Source of the DNA: Endocalyx cinctus
Taxonomy: Eukaryota; Ascomycota; Sordariomycetes; Amphisphaeriales; Apiosporaceae
Assembly (NCBI GenBank): GCA_001600455.1
Contig: BCKC01000001.1
Location: 3,498,441-3,562,440, forward strand
Length of the DNA stretch: 64,000 nt
Direction: 5' to 3'
The position numbers and the translations under genes are program-made. The stretch's first letter is position 1; each line of letters begins with the position of its first letter. Below are positions 1-10,982 of the stretch, in pieces. The notes under the pieces were generated by a model. It saw only the letters and a program-made list of their open reading frames with translations, ran no database searches and was not told the origin of the DNA.

Positions 1-577
1 GGGTTTCCTCGAGACGCTTGACCCTGGCCAGCTCGGTGACGAGGGCCTGCATCTTCTCCCGACGGTCCTGCTGCAGGATCTTGCGGGCCTCCTGAAAGCA
101 CTGGTACGGGAGCTGCTCGAACGGCAGGTTCTCCGACGTACGGATGGCGGCTCGACGACGTCGCGAACCGATGGGCAGCATGCTCATGCGCATCAGCTTT
201 CTCTCTGCCCAGGGCGCCGTCGTCGTGTTCGGGTCCATCAGCGGGTGATTTAAGCGAGATTGATCGGTAGTGGTGGTGGTGGTAGTGGTGGTGGTGGTGG
301 ATTCCGGCGCTTTGTCTGAAGGAGGGGTAGACGAGGGGGTCGAAGGAGGTGGCGGAGCGGTTTTCTTTTCAGTAGCTTCTACGGGGGTATTTTCGGAAGG
401 TGTCGTCGTCGCCGTTGTCGGCTTCGTGACGGTTTTATTATCGGACTCATCTCTTTGGACGGCGGTGTTGGAGAACGACCTTGATAGATTTGTCGTTGTC
501 TGTAAACGAATTATATTTATATTTTCTTGTCTTAAAGACTGTATCAAGGGTCTTATGACCCTTTGACAACTCGACAT
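1..577 (-). CDS. MRPL35: Mitochondrial large-subunit ribosomal protein mL38 (5' part)
   Basis: Open minus-strand frame of 192 codons starting at the ATG at 577-575 and running off the left edge, so only the N-terminal part is present. The first 45 residues are rich in Arg, Ser and Thr with almost no acid and contain RSFSNTA, a typical matrix presequence and cleavage region. A low-complexity Pro/Thr linker follows, with a run of 11 Thr encoded by ACC/ACT at about 266-298. Next comes a conserved-looking block ([20 protein letters not shown], then [14 protein letters not shown]) that I recognise from fungal mL38 (yeast Mrpl35/YmL35), a protein carrying a PEBP-like fold in its C-terminal half, which lies outside the window. 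It is a structural part of the mitoribosome large subunit. It is divergent from uL4m. The identity rests on the last 60 residues; the presequence alone would not identify it. Confidence 0.8.
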   Translation of the reverse strand, partial: MSSCQRVIRPLIQSLRQENINIIRLQTTTNLSRSFSNTAVQRDESDNKTVTKPTTATTTPSENTPVEATEKKTAPPPPSTPSSTPPSDKAPESTTTTTTTTTTTDQSRLNHPLMDPNTTTAPWAERKLMRMSMLPIGSRRRRAAIRTSENLPFEQLPYQCFQEARKILQQDRREKMQALVTELARVKRLEET

Positions 578-933
578 GATGATCGAGATTGTCAATTGGA
601 AGATATAATTATTTATATTTATATTTTATTTAGAAGGATGTTCTAGGAAAAAAAATTAGGTTCACTTTCGAGCTGTGATAAAACATCGACGGGTCTCCAC
701 TTTTAAATTTGATCTTTTGCCTACCTTTTATTTGATAGGCTCGTTCCTTCTAAAAGAGCTTAACCTAGATTTTAATTGACCCACCTACCATTTTTCCTAT
801 TTTCTGATTTTGGAATAAATAAGTCATCTCAATTGATATCGACAATTGCCATATCAATTATATACTTGTACACTACCAGTCTTTCAATTAGTTCACTGGT
901 CAATATCGAAGTTGCTTAAGAGGAACTTTGGCC
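578..933. promoter_or_regulatory. Shared divergent promoter of mL38 and uL4m
   Basis: A 356-bp AT-rich spacer separates the start codons of two mitoribosomal protein genes transcribed away from each other, so it must hold both promoters. It contains AT runs such as TTATTTATATTTATATTTTA near 608-630 but no single convincing TATA box. No specific transcription-factor site was recognised. Coordinated expression of the two genes is an inference from the arrangement. Confidence 0.6.
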
Positions 934-2039
934 ATGGCCGCTAAGGGGATGAGAGGTCTCAGCGGGGCCATGAAAGGCCTGAGTCTCTCGCCACAACTAT
1001 GCAGAGAAACAGCATCCGTATCCGTGAGTATACATCGTCCTATCTTACTTCTTAACTATTACCACTATTATAAACTGTTAATATTGGATAAACTAACGAA
1101 GAACCGGGGAACGTTTAGCGTTTGATACCTGTAACTGGTTCTACGTTTACGAGATCAATGGCCACCGAGACCCCCTTACCTACCGCCACCACTATCACTA
1201 CCAGCGCAAGCTCTACCTCACCCACACTTTCCACCCACTCGTTATGGAGACCAGGAACGACGGTTCCCCTGACCATCTTCGACTTCCCTTCATTCGAACC
1301 TCAGCGTCTGGAATCATGGTCGACGAAATACTTGGACATGCCCCTGCGTCGGGATCTGCTTCACTTGGCCGTCGTGTACGAGGGCGACAACACGCGCCAG
1401 GGTACGGCCTCGTCCAAGACGCGTTACGAGGTGCACGGATCGCACCGCAAAATGGCCCAGCAGAAGGGCACGGGTCGGGCCCGGAAGGGTAGCCGGCAGT
1501 CGCCCATCTTCCGGGGCGGAGGCAAGACGTTCGGCCCCCACCCGCGCGACTTCGGGACCAAGCTTCCGCGCAAGGTCTACGACCAGGCTTGGCGGATCGC
1601 GCTCAGCTACCGGTACCGCCGGGGCGAGCTGATCGTCTGCTCGGACGGCCTCGAGCTTCCCTATCCCGAAGCGTTCGTGAACATGCTGGAGGAAGACCTG
1701 CTAGAGGAGGAGCTGAGGACCAGCTTCAAGCAGAAATGGATCCGCCAGGTCCTCGACGCCCACGAGTGGGGGCGCAAGTCCGGCCGGACTACCGTCATCA
1801 CGAGCTCGCGGAGGGAGAACCTCTTCGACGCCCTCGGCCTCGTGCCCGGCTATGGGTTCGCAAAGGAGGTCGACGACGTCGATATCAAGAACATTCTCGA
1901 GACCGGTCGCCTCATCGTCGAGAGGTCCGCCCTCAAGGAGATGCTCGAGAGTCATCAGAGCGATCTAGTCACCAAGGTATTCCTCGGTAACGGAATCGCG
2001 TCGACAACGCCCCAAAGTGGTCAGGTAGTGGTGGAGTAG
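934..2039 (+). CDS. YML6: Mitochondrial large-subunit ribosomal protein uL4m (two exons)
   Basis: Exons 934-1023 and 1119-2039 with a 95-nt intron (donor GTGAGT, branch-like ACTAAC at 1092-1097, acceptor TTTAG); 336 aa. Residues 1-45 form a basic, Ser/Thr-rich presequence. The mature part shows the L4/L1e family core: [12 protein letters not shown], then [20 protein letters not shown], the basic loop [20 protein letters not shown], the [15 protein letters not shown] motif and [20 protein letters not shown]. These are hallmark L4 sequences, including the loop that lines the exit tunnel in bacterial L4. The ATG at 934 is chosen because it opens the presequence and splices in frame; the ATG at 1158 would drop the presequence. 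The protein works in the mitoribosome large subunit. The coding part is markedly GC-richer than its flanks. Confidence 0.93.
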
Positions 2040-4492
2040 AGATGAGAGAGGGAAGGTGGTAGTGTCATCGGCGTATCTATCTATCCCGCAGCGCCTTTGC
2101 ACATATACATACATGTCCTGTCTGTACTATTTTGGAAGAAATAAAAATACCATGTAGATCTTAAAAAACACGTGCTCTTGATATGGAGCTGTACAATTAT
2201 ATAAAGTCTATCTCAATTATTATGGTAGCTGAAGGAATAGTCCAGGGCGTTACTTAAATATTCGTGACAAAATCCGGTAGCTCTCTGCCCATATTACGTA
2301 ACCTTCAGTAACTCCTTTATTTTATAACAGGCTCCTAGATAAGTTGAAAGGAGAATAAATGATGAAATCTAAGCCAATTTCGAAGGTTGTAAAGAAGATA
2401 CGCACTTTTCATTTTCCCAGACCTATGTAGACAATGAACCATTTACCCACCACCTCAGCGCCTCTCCCCTATTTAGAGATCCGAAGTCTGTGCTTTCACC
2501 CCTTAATGCTGGGCTTATATGAGATGAGATTGTTTTATAGACTTTCGGCAGCCTATTCCTCTTTGATTATATAATTAAGATAACGTAGTATCATATCGAG
2601 ATAAAGCTGAAGCATCCGACTTCACGGGTTGGCATAGCTAGGTGCTCGGAAAGATATTATATTACCCGCATCTCGTTTTAGGATGCCTCCCTACTGGAGG
2701 GTATACTTGTCAACGTGTAGTAGACGTATTTCTTCACGAGTAATGATATACTATAGAGTAATCGAGATGCTATTATGGATTTCCTTCTTCTTTCATGAGG
2801 CGTTGGGCATCTATATAATAGAGAAGTTTGCATAAACTGGTGGATGAATTGAGGTGAGCGTCGCGGAACAGGTGGATAAGATCGAGACCTTCAGCGAACG
2901 GCTTCTATGACGGTCTCTTCTTAGCCACTGTAGTTCCCGGCTGTCTTCCTCACCCTCTTCCTCTTTCGTTCAAGTTCCTTATTCGGTAAGAATACACCAT
3001 ACGCGGATACGCGTCCGTACAGGTATGATAACAGCAACGACGACGCTCAACCATAGCTACTCGAGAAGCACGAGAACCGACATGCAGCTTTCGAAATACT
3101 AGCCGTCTTCTTCGCGCGTACGACAGAATCTTCTAGTCGCTTCCGCGCATCCGACGACGTCTTACCGACTGGCCGACCGACTGGGGATCGTGGCATAGAA
3201 TGATTTAGATACTCGACTATCCAAACAGTCACGATTCGTTGACAGCTTGGCTCGGTGGCGAGGGAGCTGCCGCTTGTACATATATAGGCATGTATCGCAG
3301 ATCTTGCCCACCTTATTAGGAATCCGACGAATGGCCAAACGTGATATCTGATTCATTAGCTCTGGATTGAAGCAAGCTATTATCTGAAATCCTACCAATC
3401 CTACTAATCCTGGCTGTTCTGCTGGTTTTCAGCGCAGCATATAGCATGCGCAGTTCTTAAAGTAGGGCGCCCGGTACTCATTCCGATTAATTGTTCAAGA
3501 GTTCTCGCAATGCTCCAATTTCGTCCATTTCTTTCCCCATTCTCCTTCCAAACACCTTGGCTACGACAATTTTCAACGCAGAGAGCTGCTTTTTTCGATG
3601 TTTCCAAGCATATACATATTGGATCTATGGTACTTAACTAGGTACATATGGATGGACCGGCAGACGAAAATGAGAAGTAATTACGAAATTTCCCCTAATG
3701 AGTACTTGATTGCTCACACGGGTCTGAATGACGAGTCAGTTGCAAGTCGATCAGACCAGCCGACTTTAAGAAGTAGAAAGAAGTGAAAACATTAAAATCC
3801 ACCTATATGCACTTTTGTTCTCATGCGCCGAAATTGTTTCGAAAACATTAATGCCTTTCATTTTCCTTTTTTTCTTTTTTTTTCTTTTTTTTCTTTCTTT
3901 TTTTTCACCCACTCTTTTTCATCTTCCATCATCTCCGCCATACCAGCTTGAAAATGTTTTTTTTTTTTTTTCATAACTTCGTATCTAACTAAGTTGAGGA
4001 GGATCATAGCTTGCAAGATACAGTTCATGCACTTGCAACAAATCCAAAAGAGTTCAAAAAAAAAAGGGTCAACAAGGAGGAAATTGTTGAATATCTGACT
4101 GGTTGATTGAGGCGATATCGATTTGTTTTTAGTGTCTTCGTAATTAGAGATACTTCTTTTTTTGAGATTCAACTAGCTCCCCCCTTTGCTTCCCAGGGTA
4201 TAAAGCAGATCCTCGACGTTGAGAAAAGGCTAACAGAAGGAAAAGCAGAGAGAAACCCGACAATAATTCTCATAAAAAAAGATTTATCATCATGTGATCC
4301 TTATTAACGCCAGAGAAAGTGTTCGTCTCGAAATGATATCGGAAGCCAAGCCCTAGTGGAGCGGAGAGTATTTCAGGGCTCTGGTAATCTTCCTGAGTGG
4401 CCAAAGTGGACAGGGTGAACCACCACTCTCGCATCCCAACTCTCTTTCACGATTCTTACTTTCTCATCAAGAATTGCATACGTGGCTTTGTG
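2040..4492. other. Intergenic region without supported gene
   Basis: This 2.45-kb spacer lies between the 3' ends of uL4m (plus) and the bZIP gene (minus), so both neighbours end into it. It is AT-rich with poly-T/poly-A runs (3866-3905, 3957-3972, 4055-4066). A slightly GC-richer patch at about 2850-3250 has a minus-strand frame of 61 codons (3232-3047) that resembles nothing I can name. No tRNA or complete gene is visible. Confidence 0.5.
2140..2145 (+). terminator. Candidate poly(A) signal of uL4m
   Basis: AATAAA lies 101 nt after the uL4m stop codon, just before an A-rich stretch. Fungal poly(A) signals are loose, so this is only a plausible site. Confidence 0.35.
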
Positions 4493-5683
4493 TCATACCA
4501 TTGGTTGATCTTGGTATGGGGTAGCACCTATTGATATGTTATCATAGCCGATGTCCTCGTCATCCTCTTCATCATCAACTGTGGTACCGCTCGGGACAGA
4601 GCTGGGACCGAGAGCTTCTTGTGACACCGAAGCAGCAGCGTTATTAGGCGTCGCCAGTGGTTGTTGGTAGAATGGGGGTGAGTTCAGAGGCATTGCGTTG
4701 CCTTGTTGAAGGTGCATACCCGGGAGTTGTGACGTATTCGTATTCGGGCTCATGAGGTCCGAAACATTGGTTGGATAGCCCGATGCGGAAGAAAAGCTAT
4801 CATGACGCTGGAGCACCCCAGGTACAGGTGTCTGACCTAGAGTTGCCAGCATGCGATCGTACTTCTCACTTGTCCCCAACACAAACTTTTTTGCTTCGTT
4901 CTCTATCCACTTGTCGATGTTTGCGTCGTTACAGTGGGCGTGGTCCATAAGCATGGATCGGATCCGGTTCATTTCGTCTACCAGTCCGTTATACTCCATG
5001 TGCAAGTGAGAATTTTGACTTTCTAAGTCAAACTTTGTTTCTTCTAGGTCCGAGACCCATTCTTTTTTCTTCTGGCGGCATTTGGTTGCTGCAACCCTGT
5101 TTCTCTCGAGGAACCTGGTGCGCTTACCGTCATCCACACCCTCGTTGGACGATTCTCTCTCTTTTGTCTTTCGTTGCCTTTTGGGTTTAGGGGAAGTTTC
5201 GGGGGGTGGAAGCTCTAGCGGTGCAGCGATGTCCTGAGTCTTTTGTTGAAATGGTTGAAGTGCATCATCCGGAGTAATTATTTGCGCTGACGAGCGAGTA
5301 TCTGGAGTTGCACTTGACCCCGTCGACCATCCCGGGGAGTCTGTGTTCAATGACGAGAAACGCGATAATCTCAGTGACGGCTGGGTATCACGGGAGGTTT
5401 GCCGACTAATCACCGGTCTTACGAAACCCTGCTGGGTGACTGGAGCTGATGAGAAAGAACCTGATCGATAACTATGTGACCGTGGAACAGTACTAGTCAT
5501 GTCGTCTGAAAGGCCGATGGATGGAGACTGATGTTGAGAACCTCCTCGGTATACTGCATTGTGATTATCGAAGAACCCATAGGCATCATCTTCCTCATCT
5601 TGCATGCCATAGAAGAAGGTGGGTGTACCGTCCATCTCAGGCTGGGTGCCTGCGTGCGTGACGAAAATGCAGGACTGAATCAA
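4493..5683 (-). CDS. bZIP transcription factor, ATF/CREB type
   Basis: Single-exon frame of 396 aa. The basic region at about residues 187-207 has the signature N-x7-R as NRVAATKCR, the form used by the ATF/CREB group, which binds TGACGTCA-like sites. The leucine zipper follows directly, with Leu at 213, 220, 227 and 234 and Ile at 241 in strict seven-residue steps. Behind it is a conserved-looking helix around MDHAHCNDANIDKW that I associate with fungal Atf-type factors. The N-terminus is acidic and Ser/Pro-rich, likely an activation region with stress-kinase SP/TP sites; the C-terminus ends in an acidic patch. Two starts are possible: the ATG at 5683 and the in-frame ATG at 5635, after which the sequence MDGTPTFFYG looks more like a true N-terminus. 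The target genes are unknown; a role in stress or development is known for the family, not shown here. Confidence 0.88.
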   Translation of the reverse strand: MIQSCIFVTHAGTQPEMDGTPTFFYGMQDEEDDAYGFFDNHNAVYRGGSQHQSPSIGLSDDMTSTVPRSHSYRSGSFSSAPVTQQGFVRPVISRQTSRDTQPSLRLSRFSSLNTDSPGWSTGSSATPDTRSSAQIITPDDALQPFQQKTQDIAAPLELPPPETSPKPKRQRKTKERESSNEGVDDGKRTRFLERNRVAATKCRQKKKEWVSDLEETKFDLESQNSHLHMEYNGLVDEMNRIRSMLMDHAHCNDANIDKWIENEAKKFVLGTSEKYDRMLATLGQTPVPGVLQRHDSFSSASGYPTNVSDLMSPNTNTSQLPGMHLQQGNAMPLNSPPFYQQPLATPNNAAASVSQEALGPSSVPSGTTVDDEEDDEDIGYDNISIGATPYQDQPMV

Positions 5684-8600
5684 GGTTCAAGGTTCAAGGT
5701 TAAATGGATACAAACTGGGACAATCTGCGTAAGCTTCTTAGGCTGTAGCACTAACGCAACGCGACGGTATATCGCGTGTTTTTTTTTTTTACTCTCTGCG
5801 GCTAAGAGTAAATTGGCGTGATTAAAATTGAAAGCCGTTGATGGAGAGTACAACTTCGGAGGAGTAAGACTGTAACCAGACCAAGCGCAATGACTATTGC
5901 GCTCAATAGGTAAGATATGTTCCGACCAAGTTACCTAAGTAACTTGGTTTTCTGGTTTCATTATTTGATTTTCAGAAACTTTTCAGTATATCAATGAAAT
6001 TTGATAAACAAGTGGATGGATATTAATGGCTCTGATAGCTATTTGCGCCTTTGGTCGAATCGCTGTGGGAGGGAAGGCGGTTTTGACGGCATAGGCGGAT
6101 GGAGAAGTGATTTCGTTGGATCAAAGTAAACTTCGTATAGGTTGTAATGCTGCCACAAATCCAATGATTAATAGCCCAGATTATCACTCCCTCTCTTGTA
6201 CCTAAGCAAGGGTAGGTAGGTATGTAACCAACCACCACCAATGTCACCGAACTTGGCCGATAGCACTTGTACGGCAACTTTAGATCAATCCTCCTCTCGT
6301 GAGGTCTGCCTGGTGTTATTTATTTTTAAAAACTTTAAGTTTTATTCCTTGGTTTTTTTTATGACCTTTTATCTTTCACTCCTGAAAAAATCGAATAGGA
6401 TATTATTCGGGGTAGGGTAATATTGGGTCGAGAGTGTAGGAACAGGGCAACGGCGTTATGTCGGGCCTGAAGCTTTAGGGTAAAGCTTTCAGCAGCGGTT
6501 GGTCAGTAGCATGCAATATTCGATACTACACAGGATGCCTTGACGGAAGAACGCAGCTCGAGTCTTATTAAGGGGAATGTAATTCGGTAAGCGCTCGACC
6601 GCAATGAGACGAGGATTTCTTTCGACTCTCAAAGCTGATAAGCTGCCACTGCTTAGTGATAATCGGTAGGATGAATTGGATGTTCGTATTCAAGCTATTG
6701 TATCGACTTAAAAATGAATTGGACCGGATCAGAAGTCGCCAGGACCCGATACCGATAAAATCCAAGACAATGTGTAGAAGGAAAGTATTGTAGGAGTTGA
6801 AGGAGTTTCCGATGGACAATCCACTTGGTTGACACGCCAGGAACTCAAGCTTCTTTCCAAGCTTTGGGCTTTGTGCGCCAATATAGGTCTTCAGATTCTT
6901 CAGTGACTAATATGGGTATGCCGCTGCTATCGCCACCTGTCGAAGGCCATGTCCGGACGTAGTGGCTATGCTTATATTCTTAGAAGTACGGCTCTGAGCC
7001 CACCATACTGCAGCGGGAATGATGTGAAAGACAGAAACTTTAGATAACAAAGGCCGTTCGAGACATAATAAACGTCTAGCCAGTATGGCAGATGCCCATT
7101 GGTCTTGATGCGGCTCTGGAGTCTGAAAGATGGGTTCTAAAAACTTGGCAATATTCCGATGACGAGGGGCATAGAGAACATCATTTTTTCTGGCCTCGAA
7201 AAGACGGATCAATAATAGCTTCGGGTACTTCGGTGGGTATCAATATTAGCATGGAACTATACACATCGTCTGGACTGTCAGACAGAATTTTCCTCAATTT
7301 TTATCACATAGCGTCCTTGTCCACCAACCCGATGATCTAGGGAATCTAGGATGGGTCTTAACGGTGTAAGGATGTAATGCACGGAATTGTCAAGGAAAAA
7401 TAAGTTTCACTAGATCGACCGTTGTGACGGGCACTGGTCTAAGTGCTGTCTTTTTTAGATTTGGGTTTGCCGGTCTCTGGTCAGAAAAAAGTCTGATTGG
7501 CATATGAGCCTAGATGAACATTTAGGTATACACAAGATCCATGCAAGTATTCATGGGATTTAGTTGCACCCTTTCCTCTAAGAGGTTCATGAACGAGAGG
7601 TATCGTTTTTCTCCGAATGTCTAGGTTATATGCCTAGACTGTGATCGAAAGGGAAACATCAAGAGTGTATAGCCATCCTCATACGCGCTTACCTAGACTT
7701 AGTAATTACCAATTTGGCTCGTTCAACTCCCACATACCGTAAAGGGTGCAGTATTGATATCTACCTGGACGTAGGTAGACATGTACCTTATTAGTGTCGT
7801 GAGTAATATTATGGGATAACGCGTTTAGGGTTCTCTTAATCCCATTCCTAGATGGGAAATGACGAAAAATGGGTGGCCAAAAAAAAGTCAAATGACGGGC
7901 TTATAACCCTTGTACAAGGAAATGATGATTGGTAGCCTTAGTTTGATCAACTCTTCAATTTCCTAGATGCGCAGGAACACGGCAATCAAAAAATGTTAAG
8001 CCTACCGACTTGATCATCTAAGCAAACTATTGTGGCGCATTGGATTAGAATATTGGCTGAGGTGTTGTAGTTCCTGCATATCTGATCATCAACACAACTT
8101 CTTGAATTGTAGATAACGGTGTACAAATTTGCCACCATCTCGCTTTTTCTCCAAACAACTTTCTCATCGCACTCGTGTAGCAGGGATCCAAAACATGGCT
8201 TGGGGTTATCACCTGAGCCACTTCGCAGCCTGTTCAGGTCAGCGTACGTGAATTATATTGGTTCATTAAAGGGGGGGAGTGGTCGGCATCTCCCGGATTG
8301 CCCCGGCCGTAAGACCCGTAGCCGTACACGGAAGCGTCACGGCATAGTCAAGCTGGTATTCGCTTATGCGAGACAAAGTAAGGAGAAGGAAAACTTTCGG
8401 TGTACGCGAACAGTGATCAGCGGTTACCCGATATTATGGCTAAACAGGTTGATTTAAGTGAATCACATGATAATAATTCTCATTCGCAATTGACGCATCA
8501 GATATTCCTGTGGATAGAGGGCGATCTGACGATTTCGTTCAATAACAAGAATGATAGCAACAACAACAAACTATGTCTCTCAATCTTAATGCTTGGGGGA

Positions 8601-9537
8601 AAAAATCAAAAGAAAATAATCGAATCTTGCAGATATTAAGTATATGCTTAATAAGTAGATTTCCTGGAATTGCCGAAGTCTCAAAAATGGAGGCCGTTTC
8701 CTTTTAGTGGAGGTTTAGTAGGACGAGGATAAACTGGTAATAGTGCTGTAGATATGTATAGTGTTTACCTGGTAATTGGTAATTACCATGATCAAAGGTT
8801 TCCGCAGTGGAGAGAATATGGTGACAATATAAGCTTCGTCTTTAACGGTCGGGAAGTCTATTAGGCTTATTGTATGAAAACTTAACAGGAAATGCTCCGG
8901 AGAAAAGTATGACGATGTGATTTAGGAGTGAATCGACTTTCAAAATCCAGATTTTATTTTTTTCAGATCAGCATAACGAGTCTGGACGAGAGTCTTTTAC
9001 AGTAATAATTCACATCAGATCAGCAGAATCAGTCTTGGCGGAAGATTTTTATTAAGATCAGATTAGCATAATGAGTCCCGACGGAAGATTTAGATTTAAG
9101 TTATTTAGAGGAAGTGAATGTCTTAGATTTCACAGTAGGTAGGCAGGAAAGATTGTTATAATTTGTAGATGATGAAGCAAGAAAAGAACAGAGAGAGAGA
9201 GAAGGGGGCCGGCTGGGCGGCAGGGCGGGAGGATATACTTCAAAAAGTAAATATATGCAGATATCGATAAAATGAATTATCCCATAACTTTATGCACATA
9301 TTAAAATTTGAGGCTGTGCAGATACGACAAGCCACACGGGACCAAATCAGGTGATAACGCAACCAATCAACGCGCTATCGCGTCTTCAAGCCTCCCCCTC
9401 CTACATTAATTTATGTCGCCAAATCTTGAATTTCGAACCTCCTTATTTTAAGTGAAATACAATATCCAGCTTATCAATTGGTCTTCAAACGAGGCTTATC
9501 CCGTAATATCAGGATCTTCATAATCATTTCCTTCATC
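5684..9537. other. Long intergenic region without supported gene
   Basis: A 3.85-kb AT-rich spacer between the divergent bZIP gene (minus) and Rfa3 (plus), so both promoters lie in it. Near the bZIP start there is AAGGTTCAAGGTTCAAGGTT (5681-5700), a short tandem word. A degenerate tandem repeat lies at 8965-9092. The open frames in the region (up to 112 codons at 8119-8457) have no domain or codon pattern that supports them. The size of the spacer would allow a long regulatory region for the bZIP gene, or a non-coding RNA that I cannot detect. Confidence 0.5.
8965..9092. repeat. Degenerate tandem repeat, three copies
   Basis: Three diverged copies of a unit of about 34 bp start at 8965 (AGATCAGCATAACGAGTCTG...), 9017 (AGATCAGCAGAATCAGTCTT...) and 9060 (AGATTAGCATAATGAGTCCC...), each followed by GACGAGAG/GGCGGAAG/GACGGAAG and a T-rich end. 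Spacing is 43-52 bp. It is upstream of Rfa3 and of unknown meaning. Confidence 0.6.
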
Positions 9538-10001
9538 ATGGAAACTGTCTCAACCCCTCGTGTTTCTGCAGCTCAGCTTGACACCCATGTGGGACGCAAC
9601 GTGATCGTCGTGGGCAAAGTTCTGCAGCTTCGTGGCGACTCAGCTATAATCGAGTCCGATGGTCAGGTCATTGCCAATCTCAACCGGGTAGGTGTCATTT
9701 AACCGAATATTATTAGTTTCTTCTATCGTGTATTAACCTGGTTTGCTGTTTACTAGGACTCCCACCTAATGGCAGGAAACGGCGCACAAATCGTGGGGAA
9801 GGTGAATCCGGATTTCTCTATCCGCGTCTACAACGCTATGGATCTCGGAAATGGAATTGGTAGGTTTATGATTTAACCCAAGTTAAAGTTTGCTGCTGAT
9901 TATTCAACCCGTTAGACTATTCGTTAGCCCAGGCCGTCGTCGATGCTACGCATCAATTCAAAGACCTTTTCGTATTTCCAGACCGAAACGGTATGAACTG
10001 A
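9538..10001 (+). CDS. RFA3: Replication protein A small subunit (RPA14, Rfa3)
   Basis: Exons 9538-9687, 9757-9859 and 9916-10001 (introns 69 and 56 nt, donors GTAGGT in both); 112 aa. The frame is continuous across both junctions. The protein is a single OB fold: PRVSAAQLDTHVGRNVIVVG, then KVLQLRGDSAIIESDGQV, NAVQI-like GAQIVGKVNPDFSIRV and the C-terminal helix LAQAVVDATHQFKDLF that joins the RPA trimerisation core. This order and length match fungal Rfa3/Ssb3. It works in the nucleus with Rfa1 and Rfa2 binding single-stranded DNA in replication and repair. The ATG at 9538 opens METVSTPRVS; the frame upstream has only a TTG. Oddities: the stop is UGA followed by CGG, the frame stays open for 326 more codons, and a donor-like GTATGA sits at 9991, before the stop. 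Confidence 0.93.
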
Positions 10002-10982
10002 CGGTTCGGACACGGACGTGTATCTTTGGGCTGGCCGGCTGGCTCGCAGCCGTCTTCATCTGCATTTTCACCATCGCAAGTACCAGATTCAGCAGTGCTT
10101 TTACAATCTCAAAAAAATCATTATCCATATTCCCAATCTCAAGAACAGCCTAGACCTTTGCCATCATCTTCTCCTGCCGCAGCCGCTATAATCTCCCCTC
10201 CTCGCCCTTCTAGGAAAGAAGGAGGTTTCTCCCTCTCGCATAATCTTTCGCACCTATCCATTCGAGACGCGAAGGAGGCGGACGCGACACAACAACTTTC
10301 GCAGTCGACCACCCAGAGTACACAGCCGTCTCAGCTCTTCAGCACCCAGTCAGACCAGAACACTCAACTAGACAACACGCAACCAAGCACTCAAGATACC
10401 ACTCAATCTACCTTTGGAACGCAACAGACTGCCGCAACGGGACCATTGGCGCGAACTCACCGGACGGTTGACGACGCACTCCATAATAGTAAAATTTACG
10501 TAGACAATGATAAGAACGAAATAAAGAGTAATAGAGACCAGGAACCCGTCGCCTCCTCGCCTTCTGCTGCAATTGTTACTTCTTCTTCTTCTTCTCCCTT
10601 CTCTTTCTTTTCTTCTCCTTTTTTATCCACACCCCCACCGCCACGACGTAGCGGCCGCCTTTTCCGCACGAGGTCGGGAAATCTGGTGGACGAGGCGGAA
10701 ATACGCCGTCGCCGGCATGTCGAATCCGAATTGTTCGACGTTGTACTAGAGGGTATATGTATTTTCGATGACGACGATGACCAAAATAATGTCGGAGAGC
10801 AGCAAGCGGAAAGATGGGATGGCATAAAAGGAGAAAAAAGAGAAGATACAAAACAGGATGGCACGCCAACGGGGAAATATAATCTCAGGAAAAGGCGGAA
10901 GACAACAGGATCCGTCACCATGTCTATGGATGAGGGTGGCCGGTGGAGGATCGTTAGGAAAGATCCCGATGCGTTCAAGTAG
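10002..10982 (+). CDS. ATG-less open frame in phase with Rfa3; possible C-terminal extension or separate exon
   Basis: A stop-free frame of 326 codons follows the Rfa3 UGA in the same frame and ends at 10982. It has no ATG until about 60 nt before its end, so it cannot be an ordinary independent single-exon gene. It looks coding: a Gln/Ser/Thr-rich low-complexity stretch (QLSQSTTQSTQPSQLFSTQS), a patch RRSGRLFRTRSGNLVDEAEI, an acidic run, and a basic end with GKYNLRKRRKTTGSVTMSMD and WRIVRKDPDAF. I do not recognise the family. Three routes could join it to Rfa3: read-through of UGA-CGG; an intron from the donor at 9991 to AG at 10080 or 10086, both of which keep the frame; or an upstream exon I have missed. 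A nuclear-localised tail is suggested by the basic clusters (inference). Confidence 0.45.
   Translation, partial: RFGHGRVSLGWPAGSQPSSSAFSPSQVPDSAVLLQSQKNHYPYSQSQEQPRPLPSSSPAAAAIISPPRPSRKEGGFSLSHNLSHLSIRDAKEADATQQLSQSTTQSTQPSQLFSTQSDQNTQLDNTQPSTQDTTQSTFGTQQTAATGPLARTHRTVDDALHNSKIYVDNDKNEIKSNRDQEPVASSPSAAIVTSSSSSPFSFFSSPFLSTPPPPRRSGRLFRTRSGNLVDEAEIRRRRHVESELFDVVLEGICIFDDDDDQNNVGEQQAERWDGIKGEKREDTKQDGTPTGKYNLRKRRKTTGSVTMSMDEGGRWRIVRKDPDAFK

Noticed and set aside
3047..3232. Minus-strand frame with MPRSPVGRPVGKTSSDARKR, resembling a helix-turn-helix start of a transposase
   Set aside because: Only about 50 residues, no continuation in any frame, no terminal repeats; similarity is only an impression.
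10496..10978. Antisense 160-codon frame opposite the Rfa3-linked ORF
   Set aside because: Its residues mirror the Ser- and Asp-rich low complexity of the sense frame; no domain is visible.
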